NCBI GenBank assembly: GCA_944472155.2
Contig: OX235271.1
Coordinates: 21,459,710-21,523,709, forward strand
Length of the DNA stretch: 64,000 nt
Origin: Trichobilharzia szidati
Taxonomy: Eukaryota > Platyhelminthes > Trematoda > Strigeidida > Schistosomatidae
Direction: 5' to 3'
Below are positions 10,016-20,814 of the stretch, in pieces. Within the stretch, counting starts at the first letter, position 1, and each line of letters begins with the position of its first letter. The notes below the pieces were generated by a model. The model was not told where the DNA came from. It saw only the letters and a list, made by a program, of their open reading frames with translations, and ran no database searches. The translations under genes were made by a program, and so were the position numbers.

Positions 10016-10131
10016 CTTCACGTTAATCCTCCTTAATCATTGTTATCAAAGAGTGCATACTAGGACGCAGCGTGTCAACAGAGACTGAGCATTTCAGTTC
10101 AACAATAACCAGTAAACGCATAGAGCAAATT

Positions 10132-10340
10132 GAAACAATTAGTCCTTTTGATAAATTTGATTAAGTCATTTTAAGATGATATCGTCATTTCGTATTTTCT
10201 CTACAACCGATCGATTTACAACTAGCATGCTTAACAATAATAAAATAAAATAAAACACACGACAATCAATCAGTTATATGAAACAAAAGTACACACACAC
10301 TAATGACCAATCATATTTATATAGGTGAAGTAGTCAAATC
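10132..10340 (+). repeat. PLE terminal repeat, outer left copy
   Basis: AAACAATTAGTCCTTTTGAT through ACTAATGACCAATCATATTT matches the ends of the PLEs at 10440, 36865 and, inverted, 13260-13475 and 38105-38325. It is a direct repeat of the next feature, about 310 bp apart. Confidence 0.75.
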
Positions 10341-10439
10341 CAACAATCTACACTTGGTTTTGTTATCTTTACCAATTGACCAACTTGACAACGAAAAATG
10401 ACCCCAGACTAACGAACGATAATCAAGTTAGTAAACTTT

Positions 10440-10608
10440 AAAACAATTAGTCCCTTTGATAAATTTGAATAAAGCATTTAGAAGATAAATTTCGCGAGAT
10501 GATATCGTCATTTCCTAGTTTCTTTACAACCGCTTTACAACTAACATGGTTAACAATAATAAAATAAAGATCGTGATAATTACTAAGTTAAATAAAAAAC
10601 AAAAGTAC
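10440..10608 (+). repeat. PLE terminal repeat, inner left copy, cut by a LINE
   Basis: Same terminal sequence as 10132, closer to the 36865 version (TTTCGCGAGATGATATC, CTTTACAACTAACATGGTTA). It breaks off after AAAAGTAC at 10608, where intact copies continue ATACTAATGACC. That continuation is found at 11632, so a LINE split it. Confidence 0.8.
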
Positions 10609-11631
10609 TGGATTCAAGACTTTCTAAAGGACAGAAGACAAAGAGTACGAGTTAACGGGGTTTTATCAACATGGGAATCGGTTAAGAGTGGCGTTCCTCA
10701 GGGTACAATTCTAGGCCCACTTCTTTTCCTGATTTATGTTAATGAGATTCCATCGGTAGTTAGGTCATCCTGCTTACTGTTTGCTGACGACATCAAGATA
10801 TGGAGGGCTTTACACGATGACAGTGATCAACTTGCTTTGCAGGAAGATTTAAACTTGTTAAGTGATTGGTGTAAGCACTGGGCCTTGGAGATTAACTTAA
10901 GCAAGAGTGTAGTTATGCATGTATCTCATAGTCACGTGTACAATTACTCAATGAATGGCATTACTCTTCCAGTGGTCACTGAGTACAGGGACTTGGGAGT
11001 GGTTGTGCAGCACGACTTGAAAACAGCAACAAACTGTAGAGTTGCAGCCACTAAGGGTTTTCGAATATTATGAGCCATACGCAAGCAAGGCTTTTGCGAA
11101 CTTTGACGCTGATATATTTCGTATATTATATCCGACTTATATCAGACCTCATTTGGAATATGGGATCCAGGCAGCGAGCCCGTGTTTCAAATACGAAATA
11201 GACTTATTAGAAAGGGTGAAAAGAGTAGGAACTAAGCTAATAAAAGGTTTCTCAACCCTCTCATATGAAGAGAGGTTAAGTCGACTGGGTTTATTTCCAC
11301 TGTCATACAGACGACTTAGGGGTGACCTAATGCTAGCATACCGTATCCTAAGAAATGATTTTGGAGCAAATTTATCTAATTTATTTTTCCTTCTAGCACC
11401 AACCAATTGCGAGGACATCACCTCAAGGTTCAAAAACCACGGTCGAATCGTCTGCGTTTGGAGATCCGTTTTTCGCATCGGATTGTGAACCATTGGAACT
11501 CCTTACCGGAACACGTCGTATCAGCGCCATCCGTTGATTCATTCAAGGCGAGATTGGACCTCCTGTGTGTAACAAATCGAAAGGATTAACACAGGCATAT
11601 AACCTACTATCCTAAATAAACTGTAAACTGT
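10609..11631 (+). mobile_element. CR1-like LINE, 5'-truncated, nested in a PLE
   Basis: The first frame (to 11073) carries the RT motifs SGVPQGTILGPLLFLIYVNE and FADDIKIW. The second (11075-11405) carries IRPHLEYGIQA, YEERLSRLGLFPLSYRRLR and AYRILRND. The third (11407-11589) carries RFSHRIVNHWNSLPEHVV and FKARLD. Two frameshifts, near 11070 and 11405, inactivate it. The 3' end is AATAAACTGTAAACTGTA, a short heptamer repeat in the CR1 manner. This family differs from the one at 39076, which has GAVLSPFLFSF at the same motif. It inserted between AAAAGTAC and ATACTAATG of a PLE terminal repeat, with no clear target duplication. Confidence 0.85.
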
Positions 11632-13480
11632 ATACTAATGATCAATCATATTTAAATAGGTCAAGTAGTCCATGGTAAGTTGAAGTCTATTGTTTTTTGT
11701 ACACACAGTTTAGGCTGTATGTGATTAATCCAAAGTGATTCCATCACCTTCAGTAACCTTGAATTAGAGTTATGTTAAATAATTGTGAAACAGTCATTAA
11801 TATTGATATTGTGACCTGACATTAATAAGTGTTTTGCAATGGATGATGCTGGATTTCTATTAAGATTAATCGCGTTGGGATTTTCCATATGATTTATTAG
11901 CCATTTTGGAACATGTTCTTTTCCACGACATTGGAACATTCTGTTGGTTCTACTTATATAGGTGTCACCACAGCTGCAGAGGAACTTATAGATACAGTTT
12001 GAAGAAGAGTTCACAGAATTCGGTCCTTTACTCATAGGTACAGGGATCAAAATTGTTCGGCAAGTGAGAAAAAGAGATGCGGCAAAGAATGTGCGTTTGA
12101 TGGCTGATCGAAGTCTTTGAGCTGTCAACTGCATAATCTGGTCACCCTTCAATGGTAGGTTAATAAAGATAGCTTTCCTTGGTACAGAAGCTGTCTTTTT
12201 GAGATGTGGTCTTTCGTTACTGGGTAACCATTAGCTAGTAAAACTGAATGTATACGTCGAAACTAATCCATCACTGTGTCACTCGTGCATATTTTTCTGG
12301 CCCTTGACAACAAACATTTCAATAGGCAACGTTTATACTGGATAGGAACAAAACTGGTGAAATGAAGATATTGTCCACTCCATGTCTGTTTACGTAAAAT
12401 AGATCGCTGAATCGTTCCATCATCTCTCCTGGTCATTGTAATATCGAGGAAACCGAGTTTGTTATTCGATTCGAGTTCGGAAATCACTCGGATATTTGGA
12501 TGAAATTGATTAAATGGAGTAATAAAGTTTTCAATAGATTTACTATTATTACCAATAATGAGAGTATCATATACATAGCGTTTATACAGCATAAATTCTC
12601 CAAGCATACCTTGTATTTGTTTTTCCAACTTCGACATGAATATATCTGCTAAGAAGGGCCCAAGAGAGCTCCCGATCGCAACACCGTCGATTTGTTTGTA
12701 TGCCTTTTCTTGGAAGGTGAATCTAATATTTTCTGTACACATTAAGATGGTGTCTCTGATGTAATTGACAGGAATAGGTAGGTTTATCCCATTGTTTGTG
12801 ATGTAATCGCAAATGAAATCAACAGTTTCATGAATGGGAACATTGGTGAATAAAGATTCTATGTCAGTTGAATAAATAACCTTTTCCTTAATGTTCAAGG
12901 TGTCTAGCATTTCTGTAAGATCAAATTTAGGCTTTACAAACGTTATGTGGACGATAGTCTCATTATTGGTAATAGTAGTAAGTCTATTGAAAATTTTATT
13001 GCTACTCTATTTAATCATATTCATCCAAATATCCAAGTGACTTCCGAATTCGAATCGAGTAGAAATCCATCATCATCATTATCATCATCATCCATTGCAA
13101 AGCACTTAATAGTGTCAGGTCACAAAGTGAATGTTAATGACTGCTTCAGAATTATTTCACACAACTCTAATTCAGAGTTGGCTATTCAAGGTGATGGAGG
13201 CTGTTTCGATTGACCACATACATCCTAAACTGTGTGTACAAAAAACAACAGACTCCAACCTTCGCCTACCATGAACTGATTACTTCACCTATTCAAATAT
13301 GATTGATCATTAGTATGTTTTACATAACTAAGTGATTGTCATGAACTTTATTTTATTTTGTTATTGTGAAGCTTGCTAGTTGTGAAGCGATTGATTGTAG
13401 AGAAACTACGAAATAATGCCATCATCTGGCGAAATTTGTCTCCTAAATGCCTTATTGAAAGCAAATTCACCTAAGAATAA
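11632..13480 (-). mobile_element. Fold-back PLE (RT and GIY-YIG), inactive
   Basis: The minus strand encodes the PLE polyprotein in two frames. At 12910-12263 is RT (DIESLFTNVPIHETV, DGVAIGSSLGPFLADIF, FLDITMTRRDDGT). At 12152-11775 is the GIY-YIG domain (IYKFLCSCGDTYISRT, KEHVPKW, SIAKHLLMSGHN). A ~20-bp deletion near 12225, relative to 37600, shifts the frame between them. The RT box YVDD is YVYD (about 12573), losing one catalytic Asp. The YIGRT motif is YISRT. From ~12931 to 13260 the element turns round: the plus strand carries an RT piece (SKSIENFI) fused through a CATCAT tract to the GIY-YIG C-terminus, then an inverted terminal repeat to 13475. Confidence 0.85.
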
Positions 13481-13734
13481 ATAATTGTTGAAAAGATAAT
13501 TATATGGATATTGTATAATGTCACAACATATCACACCATCAGATTGAAAATCACTTAATTCATGATATGATGAATCTTAATTTAGAACAACAACACAGTT
13601 ATCAGTTAGCTCTCATCGGGCTTTAATCTACTATGCATAACACTCTACAAGTCAGTCTAAAATATAATTTCCAAGAGTTAGTGTGTATGAATTTGATTTG
13701 TTTCACGTGTGATGATGGATTGATATCACAGTTA

Positions 13735-13870
13735 GAGAAGCATTGAAAACCACCAGGGAGTGTACAGGACAGCCAGCTGTTTCGTCAACTTAGTTCGGGT
13801 GGACTCATCAGCAGTGATATCAATGCGTGGTGTAAGCTGAAACAAACAGACGCCCTTCTGCAGCTACACA
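13735..13870 (-). mobile_element. Hammerhead-bearing repeat with intact core
   Basis: On the minus strand CTGATGAG is complete (complement of 13804-13811). Stem II GTCC...TTGAC follows, then GAAA (complement of 13780-13783), CAG-CTGG-CTG as stem III and U-C at 13769-13768. All core residues are present. Stem I is weakened because the 3' strand reads CTGTACAC instead of CAGTACTC, giving a mismatch at its second pair. The tRNA head is not recognisable. Confidence 0.55.
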
Positions 13871-13999
13871 ATCACATTCATATACATGCTGTTCATTTAG
13901 GAGGGTAGTGACAAAAGTGGTAGGTTGTCACAAGCATAGTAGTTAAAATTACTCAAAGCCCCAAAAAGAAGATGAATAGAGGTATTAGAGTTACTTACC

Positions 14000-14290
14000 T
14001 AGTACCATGATATCATGTTAACAACCGCGTTGATTTCTACTCACTTGGTTTGTGTTTGTATGTTCCTTTCTCTAACTCTTTATAACTCTGGTATTTCTTT
14101 AGAACTCATACATAATTTCATATCTTCCTTCATTTTCATATGCATCCTGATTACAACTCATTCACTGAATTGTCCATCTCATTACGTAACTCTCACATAC
14201 TCGCCCAACTCCTTTTCTGCATTGACTAATATTGACCAGTATGACTGTGACAGCTAGTCACTTTTATTACTATCCTCTTGCATGAAAAAG
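14000..14290 (+). repeat. PLE 3' UTR-like fragment
   Basis: Pyrimidine-rich sequence shares GTTGATTT, ACAACTCATTCA, CATTACGTAACTCT and TCACTTTT...CTATCCTCT in the same order with the PLE 3' region at 54290-54510. No GIY-YIG coding part is preserved upstream. Confidence 0.45.
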
Positions 14291-14321
14291 AAATAGTGTA
14301 GCCAGGGGGAATGAATTTTTT

Positions 14322-15335
14322 TTTAATAATAATAATTTGCTTTATTCCAGAAACAGTACTAGTGGTACAGTGTGGAATTTTCAGCACATATCTACAATAT
14401 TTGCATCTAATTTTACAGACATTTAAAATAAGGATTAAACAAACAAAAAAATCTGAAGACACCAACAGCAAAAAAAAAACAGGATAAACACAACATAATT
14501 ATAAATGCTAAAAAGTACAAAAGTCTACCTAAGTCTAATGCAGTGTTTGTGGTGGTAGTGTGAGTAATCCTGAATAATACAAAATTTTTTAAGGTGGTGA
14601 CTATGGCGTTCACAACCAATGATTGTCAGTTTAATATTGCCGAAAAGTATAGAAAATAAGAAAAAACAACCACAAAACTAATATTACATGATGGTTAATG
14701 ACAGGACAATTTTGTAATACTCATAGTGCTAATAGAGTCGGAACCAGTGGATACACAATAGAAGGAATATAGTAAAGTACAAAAAAGGAAGCCAATATTA
14801 ATATTTTAGGTAGCTAAGTATGTTTGAGAAGGAGTTCACTAAAGAATACAAAATAAGAGAGAAATAAAAGAGCCTAAAAATATGTTGTTAATAACAGAGC
14901 AAGTCATAAGTTTCACGCTTAACGTTGTCTCTGTCGCTTAGAACACGGGCCAAGTATGGTATCGTTGAGTTCCTGTACTTCGTTGTACGAGCATAGACTA
15001 TTTTATACTGGTTTCTGGTTTTACTTGATGAGATACAAGGAGAGAGTTGGGAATAGAGGGGGTGTTGGGGGTCGGAGAGTATGGTTTTTGACCATTTTTC
15101 GCATGAATTCAGATGTCTATCAACTAAAGTAGTGACGAGCTGACTGAGTTTTACTTCACTAGTCCTACTGACTACCTTCAACATCCTTCTCAGGATGGCA
15201 TAGTCCTTTTTCAGTAGGCCAGGAAAGACTAACGGGGAGCAGTTAAGTAGAATAGGTAAGATACAAGAGTTGACAAATTGTGAAAGTAGAGGTTGGGTGA
15301 TTCCAGATTTTCTAAGTTTCTTTTCTGGAAACAGC
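14322..15335 (-). mobile_element. CR1-like LINE 3' end, same family as 39076
   Basis: The minus-strand frame 15367-14888 contains KLRKSGITQPLLSQFVNSCI, FPGLLKKDYAILRRM, DRHLNSCEKW and STIPYLARVLSD. These align with the C-terminus of the 39076-41568 frame. A 3' UTR follows, ending GGAATAAAGCAAATTATT at ~14325. It is truncated just downstream of the RT palm, and no RT catalytic residues are included. The frame is open over ~150 codons, so it is younger than the 1634-2870 copy. The 285 bases beyond it (15336-15620) show nothing recognisable. Confidence 0.8.
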
Positions 15336-15624
15336 CTACTCACTGAATTACGTGTTTTTGTTTTCATTATTTTCTAAATGGGGATTACTCAAGAGTTAGC
15401 AAGGCTAAGAAGAAAAGTTGTCAGGTTCAGTGAGGCTGGATTGTTAGGGAAGTAAATAAGCGTAGGTTTAATGAAGACGACAAAGAAAGAGTTGACAAAA
15501 ACTGATAAGTAGGCGATTTAAATATTTATAAGGAATGACGGACGGTATTATCAGTTAGTTAGGATTTAATTGTCCAAAGGTAGGATAACAACTGTACAAA
15601 CATATTTTTTTTAATGGACGTATA

Positions 15625-15838
15625 GTTTAGGCCAACTAAGCAAGTTGTCCGTGGTTTGCTCCCTGGCCAACGTACTCCTCTACCTCAATAAGCCGGTAAT
15701 AAGAACATTGAAGAGGCAAGAGTGGGCATGATGCTAGCAACCTCGGCCAGTAAGAGAAACACCCCTGCTACTGAATCTTCAAAGGTCTAACTTGAAGCCC
15801 TACGTCCCACTGGGAATGTAAAGGAATAAAATAATAGT
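15625..15838 (+). mobile_element. tRNA-SINE with RTE-like tail, head degraded
   Basis: Body TACTCCTCTACCTCAATAAG, GGGCATGATGCTAGCAACC and tail GAAGCCCTACGTCCCACTGG, AAAGGAATAAAATAATAG align with the minus-strand SINE at 6462-6228. Box B is eroded and box A is not seen, so this copy is 5'-truncated or old. Confidence 0.65.
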
Positions 15839-16384
15839 TTAGGCCTAATATTTTGAAGGCTAATTGCCGTGGCATTGGAAAAATACGAAGACGTCCCCTT
15901 GACTGCCTTCTTTCTGTCCGCTGTCAAATAAATAAATACTACAGAACAGAGCTTCTGATGGCTTTACTTATCTTTTTCCAAAAGACACGTAGGGAACTGT
16001 TCTGTGACAAGTTGACTGAGCTATCTAAATAGTATTCACAAACATGATTCTGTTCAGATGACCAGTTGGTGGAATTATACTCTACTATAGTCCCGAAATT
16101 CTTTCTTCATATTGTTGTGTGTGTGTGATAATATGCATACGCATAACTCTGAAGTGATAATCAGATTTCAGAACTAAGTGATCGCGAATAACAGCATTGA
16201 ATTGTATTCAGTCTGCTAGGAATTTCATTTGAATGAATGATAACATGAAGAGTAGGTAGATATCATGACGTCGAAGGCAACATCTTCAAAGCATACTTCA
16301 ATTGGTTGCAATGAGCTTTCAAATTTCTCCATGAGTTCACTAGTCATCTCTTCTGGTTGTCACCTTCAACATCATGATTACTTG
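15839..16384. other. No feature recognised
   Basis: No coding signal. A short GT run (GTGTGTGTGTG, ~16116) is the only simple repeat. Confidence 0.3.
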
Positions 16385-17200
16385 TTTTTGTGTGTTTTCA
16401 CACCCTCTTGTCTACTTGTGGTATTGGTATAGTGGCGTTTCCTCACCTGAAGTTTGACTTTGTGTATTGGTACATTTTATTTATGTCAGTGTACCCGTTA
16501 ATTTTCCTGTAAACTCAAGTTTCTAAAAATTGAAGAAAAATATCTCATGGGTGTCATTCGAAAGGGTGGATATCTGAAAAACTTGATCTAAAGAGATATA
16601 CCCACAATCTAACCAACCAAATCAAAGGCCTACGAGGAAAACACTAAGAAAGTCACCTCACAGTGATTAAGGAACGTCTCAGAAATCACTGTAAGACTCT
16701 TCAAACCTGTAGGAATTGATGTCGCTTACAGACCAACAAAATCACTTCACTCAGCTGGCTGGCTGGCTTTATATCAACCCAAAGACTCAACAGCGAAGAA
16801 AGCTGAAACCAACACCATTACCAGATTAAATTTCAACGATTGCGAAAAACACTAGACGGTTTGAAATGAACTCTCTCTTCGTCTTCACATCTGGGAAGAA
16901 GAACTAGCCAGGATGATATCCACTCCCTCATATCCCTGCAGCATGCAAACAACTGTGGATATCAGTTTGACTGGAACAACGTTCACATGTTACGCGGAGG
17001 TTGCACCAGGAATGCTAGAGAATCTTCGGGAGCCTGATATTCCATTGAATCGTCAATTAACAGGCACATTGACATAGATAAAATGTACCGATCTTTAAGA
17101 GGAAACTCCCATGCACAAAATGTCAAACTTCAGGTGAAGGAAACAATCAGTACCAATACAAGTAGACTAGAGGGTGTGAAAACACTCTAAAACAAGCAAT
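16385..17200 (+). mobile_element. Fold-back PLE with GIY-YIG C-terminus
   Basis: Plus-strand frames give GIDVAYRPTKSLHSA, LYQPKDSTAKKAET, LNFNDCEKH and then HANNCGYQFDWNNVHMLRGG, SSINRHIDIDKMYRSLRG. This is the order of a Penelope-like linker, GIY-YIG Cys segment and C-terminal region. Terminal arms are inverted: 16385-16500 is the reverse complement of 17060-17190 (GAGGGTGTGAAAACAC, TAAAATGTACC). Several frameshifts. The left edge of the 19 kb duplication (17050) falls inside this element, at the Ser-Ile-Asn-Arg codons. Confidence 0.7.
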
Positions 17201-17316
17201 CATCACACTCAGGTTAACCACCACCAGAGAGATGACTAGTGAACTCGTTTAGAAATGTAAAAGCTCATTCCAACAAAGTGAAGTGTGTGCTGAAGATGTT
17301 GCCTAGAGGTGGGGCA

Positions 17317-17526
17317 ATGAAAGCTTCTCAAGTAAACCATCCAGCGCAGAGAACACTACCACATCCTAATCACCCACCTGAGCTACAAATCTTCTCCATC
17401 ATATTTGTGGGTATTTGTTATGTAGGTTTACCTGTGACGGTTAAGGAAGCGCTGTCATCTTTGATATTCGGATGTGCGACCACACTGAAAGCTGCACTGA
17501 TAGAATTCAATCAACACCAACATTAA
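17317..17526 (+). other. Small open frame kept in both duplicate copies
   Basis: 69 codons starting MKASQVNH, with a hydrophobic stretch LQIFSIIFVGICYVGL. The counterpart starts at 42312. Over ~66 comparable codons I count 7 amino-acid-changing and 7 silent differences, half at third positions. That is suggestive of past coding but far too few for a claim. It lies directly behind a PLE and may be PLE terminal sequence. Confidence 0.2.
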
Positions 17527-18022
17527 GGACTAAAAGGCATTTTACTGATTACTGTTCATGAACTAAACTTCCGGATGGTGATTATCACCAACAGATTACT
17601 CTTGTAGATTCCTACCTTTATTAAATACTACCCGTATCAATACACATTTTATCGAATACGTCTTCAAGTGTACACCCTAAATGCTGTGGTGATGAGAATG
17701 CCAGAATAGCATAAGGAAGTAATTTCATACCAGATTCCTCGTTTTTTTATAAATTTGAGCAGAGAAAGAACAAACATCGGTGGAGAATCACATGGATCCA
17801 TTTTATGTTTCTTTGGTTCTCCTCATCATCTGCATACAACCTATACTCTTCAATAAACGAAAGTCTGTGTAAAATGTTTAAAATGTTTTGTCAAATTGAA
17901 CTTTAGATTGTCCCTTCGATTGACTGGACCGAAGTGTTTACGTGTCGGCTTCTTGTGCAGATGCTTTGACAATGACTGAGGTTGCAGTTAGTAGTAAATT
18001 GGTGGATGATGACTAGCAGTGG

Positions 18023-18069
18023 AATCCAGGATGTGCATTTCGTCCCATTTGGGACACGTCATCTGAATT
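18023..18069 (-). ncRNA. S-alpha-type hammerhead, core altered
   Basis: On the minus strand: stem I AATTCAG / CTGGATT (seven pairs, one G-U), stem II a perfect GTCCC-AAAT-GGGAC hairpin (18042-18055), GAAA (18038-18041), stem III ATG-CA-CAT, cleavage 3' of the C at 18030. The stem I and stem II arrangement is that of the known schistosome S-alpha hammerhead. The core reads ATGACGT instead of CTGACGA, so two conserved positions are changed and activity is doubtful. Confidence 0.6.
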
Positions 18070-18099
18070 TATCTGCATTCCGCAGTGATTTTAATAACC

Positions 18100-18400
18100 T
18101 GTTGTCCAACAGATATGTAAAAGAAAATGGAGATGGAATGGATACACGACGAGGAGACTGTCAGCTTACATCGCACACCAGACATAACCTCGAGTGGAAC
18201 ACAAACTATAAAGTACAAGTTGGGCGTGGATGCGAGTGTGACAAGGAGGAGGTTGTGTGAAGCAGGAGAGTAGGGATTATGGTCAATTGTGGAGCAAGCT
18301 GAGGGTAACTTCAAAGATCAGGATGAAATGGAGATGTACTGTTGAAGACACCCATATGTTTCTCTAGGAACCCAAGGGAATGGTAATAATACTCACATCT
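18100..18400 (+). pseudogene. Divergent RTE LINE C-terminal fragment
   Basis: In shifting frames the plus strand gives WRWNGYTTRR, LEWNTNYK, TRRRLC-like and SRDYGQLWSKL, IRMKWRC. These correspond to WRWIGHTLRK, LEWNPKGK, TWRRSCEE, CGQTWSQV and NRTQWRR at 1380-1580. It ends MFL-GTQG followed by GGTAATAATACTC. An old RTE 3' end, also present at 43105. Confidence 0.55.
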
Positions 18401-18879
18401 ACAGTCAACAACAAACTTACCTATAGATGACAAGTTTTTCGATGAGGGAAATGAAACTTTCATACATTGGTGTTGATTTCTGTCTCAAAGAGAACACATC
18501 TCCTGTGTCAGTCATCTTGTTCCAACACTATATGACTGACTATACAGGCCTTATGGCTGTTTAAAATCCATTGAATTTCTAAAGTGTAATAGCTGATAGT
18601 GGAGTCGAGGAGGTGTGATATGTCCCCTAATTAGGACTGGGTGTACAAACAAACAAAGAGAGAAAAACTGTTCCAATCTTGCAAGTATCACAACTAACTT
18701 AAACTAAAAATTGATAAGCAGGGTATCATTATCCCTTATTGTTGGTTAGTGCTCATAAAAAAAGCAAACTACTGACTTGCTGAATGCTATAAGTCTGTCG
18801 AATCAGGTAATTATGAGAAACGAGAAAGAGACAGAAGTATATAATTATAGTCGGACAAACATATACATGTATATATATG

Positions 18880-19760
18880 AATATGAGGACCTAGTAGAGA
18901 TCACATGAAATTCACTACACTTCATCCCACAATGTTTGTTGTTTTCACTTGACAAAAATATTCTGTCTGAAGTTTTCTTCTCCACAAGCATTGAAGTGAT
19001 GAATCTGCGTGGAAAATATGGTATAGTGATTGGGATCATTGGAATAACAGCGATCCTTGTAAATATTTGTATCAGTCTATTGTGGATATTGTATCTTCTC
19101 AGTCATTGGTTCTAAACGACGAAACAAGTGATTCCAACACACGGTAGACTTACAGAGTGCTCACAGATTCCCACTGAAATGACTTAAATGCTCAGTGAGA
19201 CTGTCAACAAGGGTGTAAATATTTTTTTATCGTGATCTCAGCTGCCATTTTTCAAGTTTTATTAGTCATTACAATTGCACGGAATACAAGCAATGATCAC
19301 CTCTTGCTGGATATTGAAGTTTGTGATCAGTTTGTTTACAGAATGAAACATTTGTACAGTGAAGTATTTTTAAGCGCCTTTCTGCCTACTTTCACAGCAA
19401 TAATGTCGTCTAGTCTCCTGATTAGAGTGTGCTATGGAAAACATTTGCAGCTGAATACCACCACTCGTCATGCAATATTAGCACTATCTAGTGGCCGACA
19501 GTCAGATATTTCTGCGAGATGGAAGATTAAAATTTTCACTGCAAAAAAGACATTGATTGCAGAGTGTTCATTTCCAATATTTTATATTATCTTGTGTGCT
19601 TTTGTGACTATGAAGAAAGATTATTGTTGCTTTAACATCTAGGCAAAGAAATTGAACATTGAAGACTACTTCCTTGTCGCTTTGAATATAATCTACGTGT
19701 TAATGTTGTCTTCATCAAACATCAATCGTGATATGCACATCACATCATCATGGCTATAAT
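18880..19760 (+). pseudogene. Seven-transmembrane receptor-like relic, copy 1
   Basis: A 38-codon frame (18999-19115) holds one hydrophobic helix (GIVIGIIGITAILVNICISL), possibly TM1. A second frame (19232-19642, 136 codons) has helices at residues ~3-16, 42-67 and 108-127 with prolines in the latter two (SAFLPTFTAIM; ECSFPIFYIILCAF), a loop Cys before the second, and basic loops. This resembles TM4 to TM6 of a rhodopsin-like receptor. After TAG at 19640-19642 the same frame continues NIEDYFLVALNIIYVL, a TM7-like helix. TM2 and TM3 are missing. Copy 2 has TAT in place of the TAG, plus 27 in-frame bases that are absent here. Flatworm-specific orphan receptors would be the first comparison. The fold is inferred from hydropathy only. 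Confidence 0.4.
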
Positions 19761-19783
19761 AAAGAATGCTTTCATTGGAAGGC

Positions 19784-19807
19784 CTCACTGACTGACTGAC
19801 TGACTGA
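19784..19807 (+). repeat. CTGA tetranucleotide repeat
   Basis: CTGACTGACTGACTGA-type microsatellite. It is longer and interrupted in copy 2 (about 44803-44835). Confidence 0.85.
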
Positions 19808-20299
19808 ATAAGTTTGCTGTCAGTTTCATCTTCTGTTCATCAACTGTTACACCTATTCAGATGCATACTTCATCAGAATACGTCAGCACGTGGATTGTGA
19901 TCTTATCACTTTCAAGCGACACAACAAGCAGTATAAAGAGAGAAATTGAGAAGTTCCAATCACATTGAATTTCTGGAGTTTGAATGTTTTAGTTAGTGTC
20001 GTCTTCATCTTATGCATTGTGTTTCTATTTCAACGCCAACGCTCCAATGCCATTATGTGCTTTTGAGTTAAACTGTCAACACACGCATCCTCTGGCTTTG
20101 GAATACCAGCATATTCGTCAGATAAGTTGTAAATCTTTTTCTCTGAATAATCTTGACCTTTTAATTTACTCAAATATACTGCTCGCTGACTAGAGCACAT
20201 TTCCAACTGACTAAGTAATTTTAATTTGCATTTTGTCATCAGTATTTATAGGTTAGATGGAGTATTGAATTACTGGATGACTAGGTAAATTTCGTTTTT

Positions 20300-20466
20300 G
20301 TTTATCATAGCTTGATTCCATAGAGTATTTTGGTTCTCAGCATATGAAATAGACAGCGCGAATTCAGTAGGCCGACCATTGATGTCATGTGTTCAATGGC
20401 TGGGGATCGAATCCCGGACTATACGCATAGTCGGCGAGCGTCCTAACTGCTGTGTCACCGACGCAC
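20300..20466 (-). mobile_element. tRNA-SINE with CR1-like tail
   Basis: The minus strand from 20466 reads GTGCGTCGGTGACACAGCAG, CGGGATTCGATCCCC (box B), a body CGGCCTACTGAATTCGCG, and tail ATGCTGAG...GGAATCAAGCTATGATAAA. It is shared with copy 2 (45345-45516), so it predates the duplication. Confidence 0.7.
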
Positions 20467-20814
20467 ATTACGTTTAGTAAGTGGTGGTAAAGCGTAGCTT
20501 ATAAGCAGAGAGAGAGAACTGCGAAAACTAATTATTCGGGATGGTTGGGGAGTGGTTCGGTGGATAGATGAAGACAGTCTTATTTTCTTCAGTCGAAGCT
20601 GCTGATGGTTGCTTGGTTATGGTGTATGTCGTCTGTATTTCGTATTGACCGGCGGCGAGTAGACTGATATTCGTGTATCCGCAAGTGCATGTCTACTTGT
20701 CATACTACAGGTTTATGCCTCAATGGCTCAATATCTCGCCTTACTCACCTGTACACAGATAACCAGTCAATAGTTTACAAATCATCCAGTCGAATGAGGC
20801 GTATTTCTTAGTGT

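Noticed and set aside
19996..20193. 65-codon frame downstream of the receptor relic
   Set aside because: Low-complexity start, no helix or motif, and broken in copy 2 by a CA repeat expansion.
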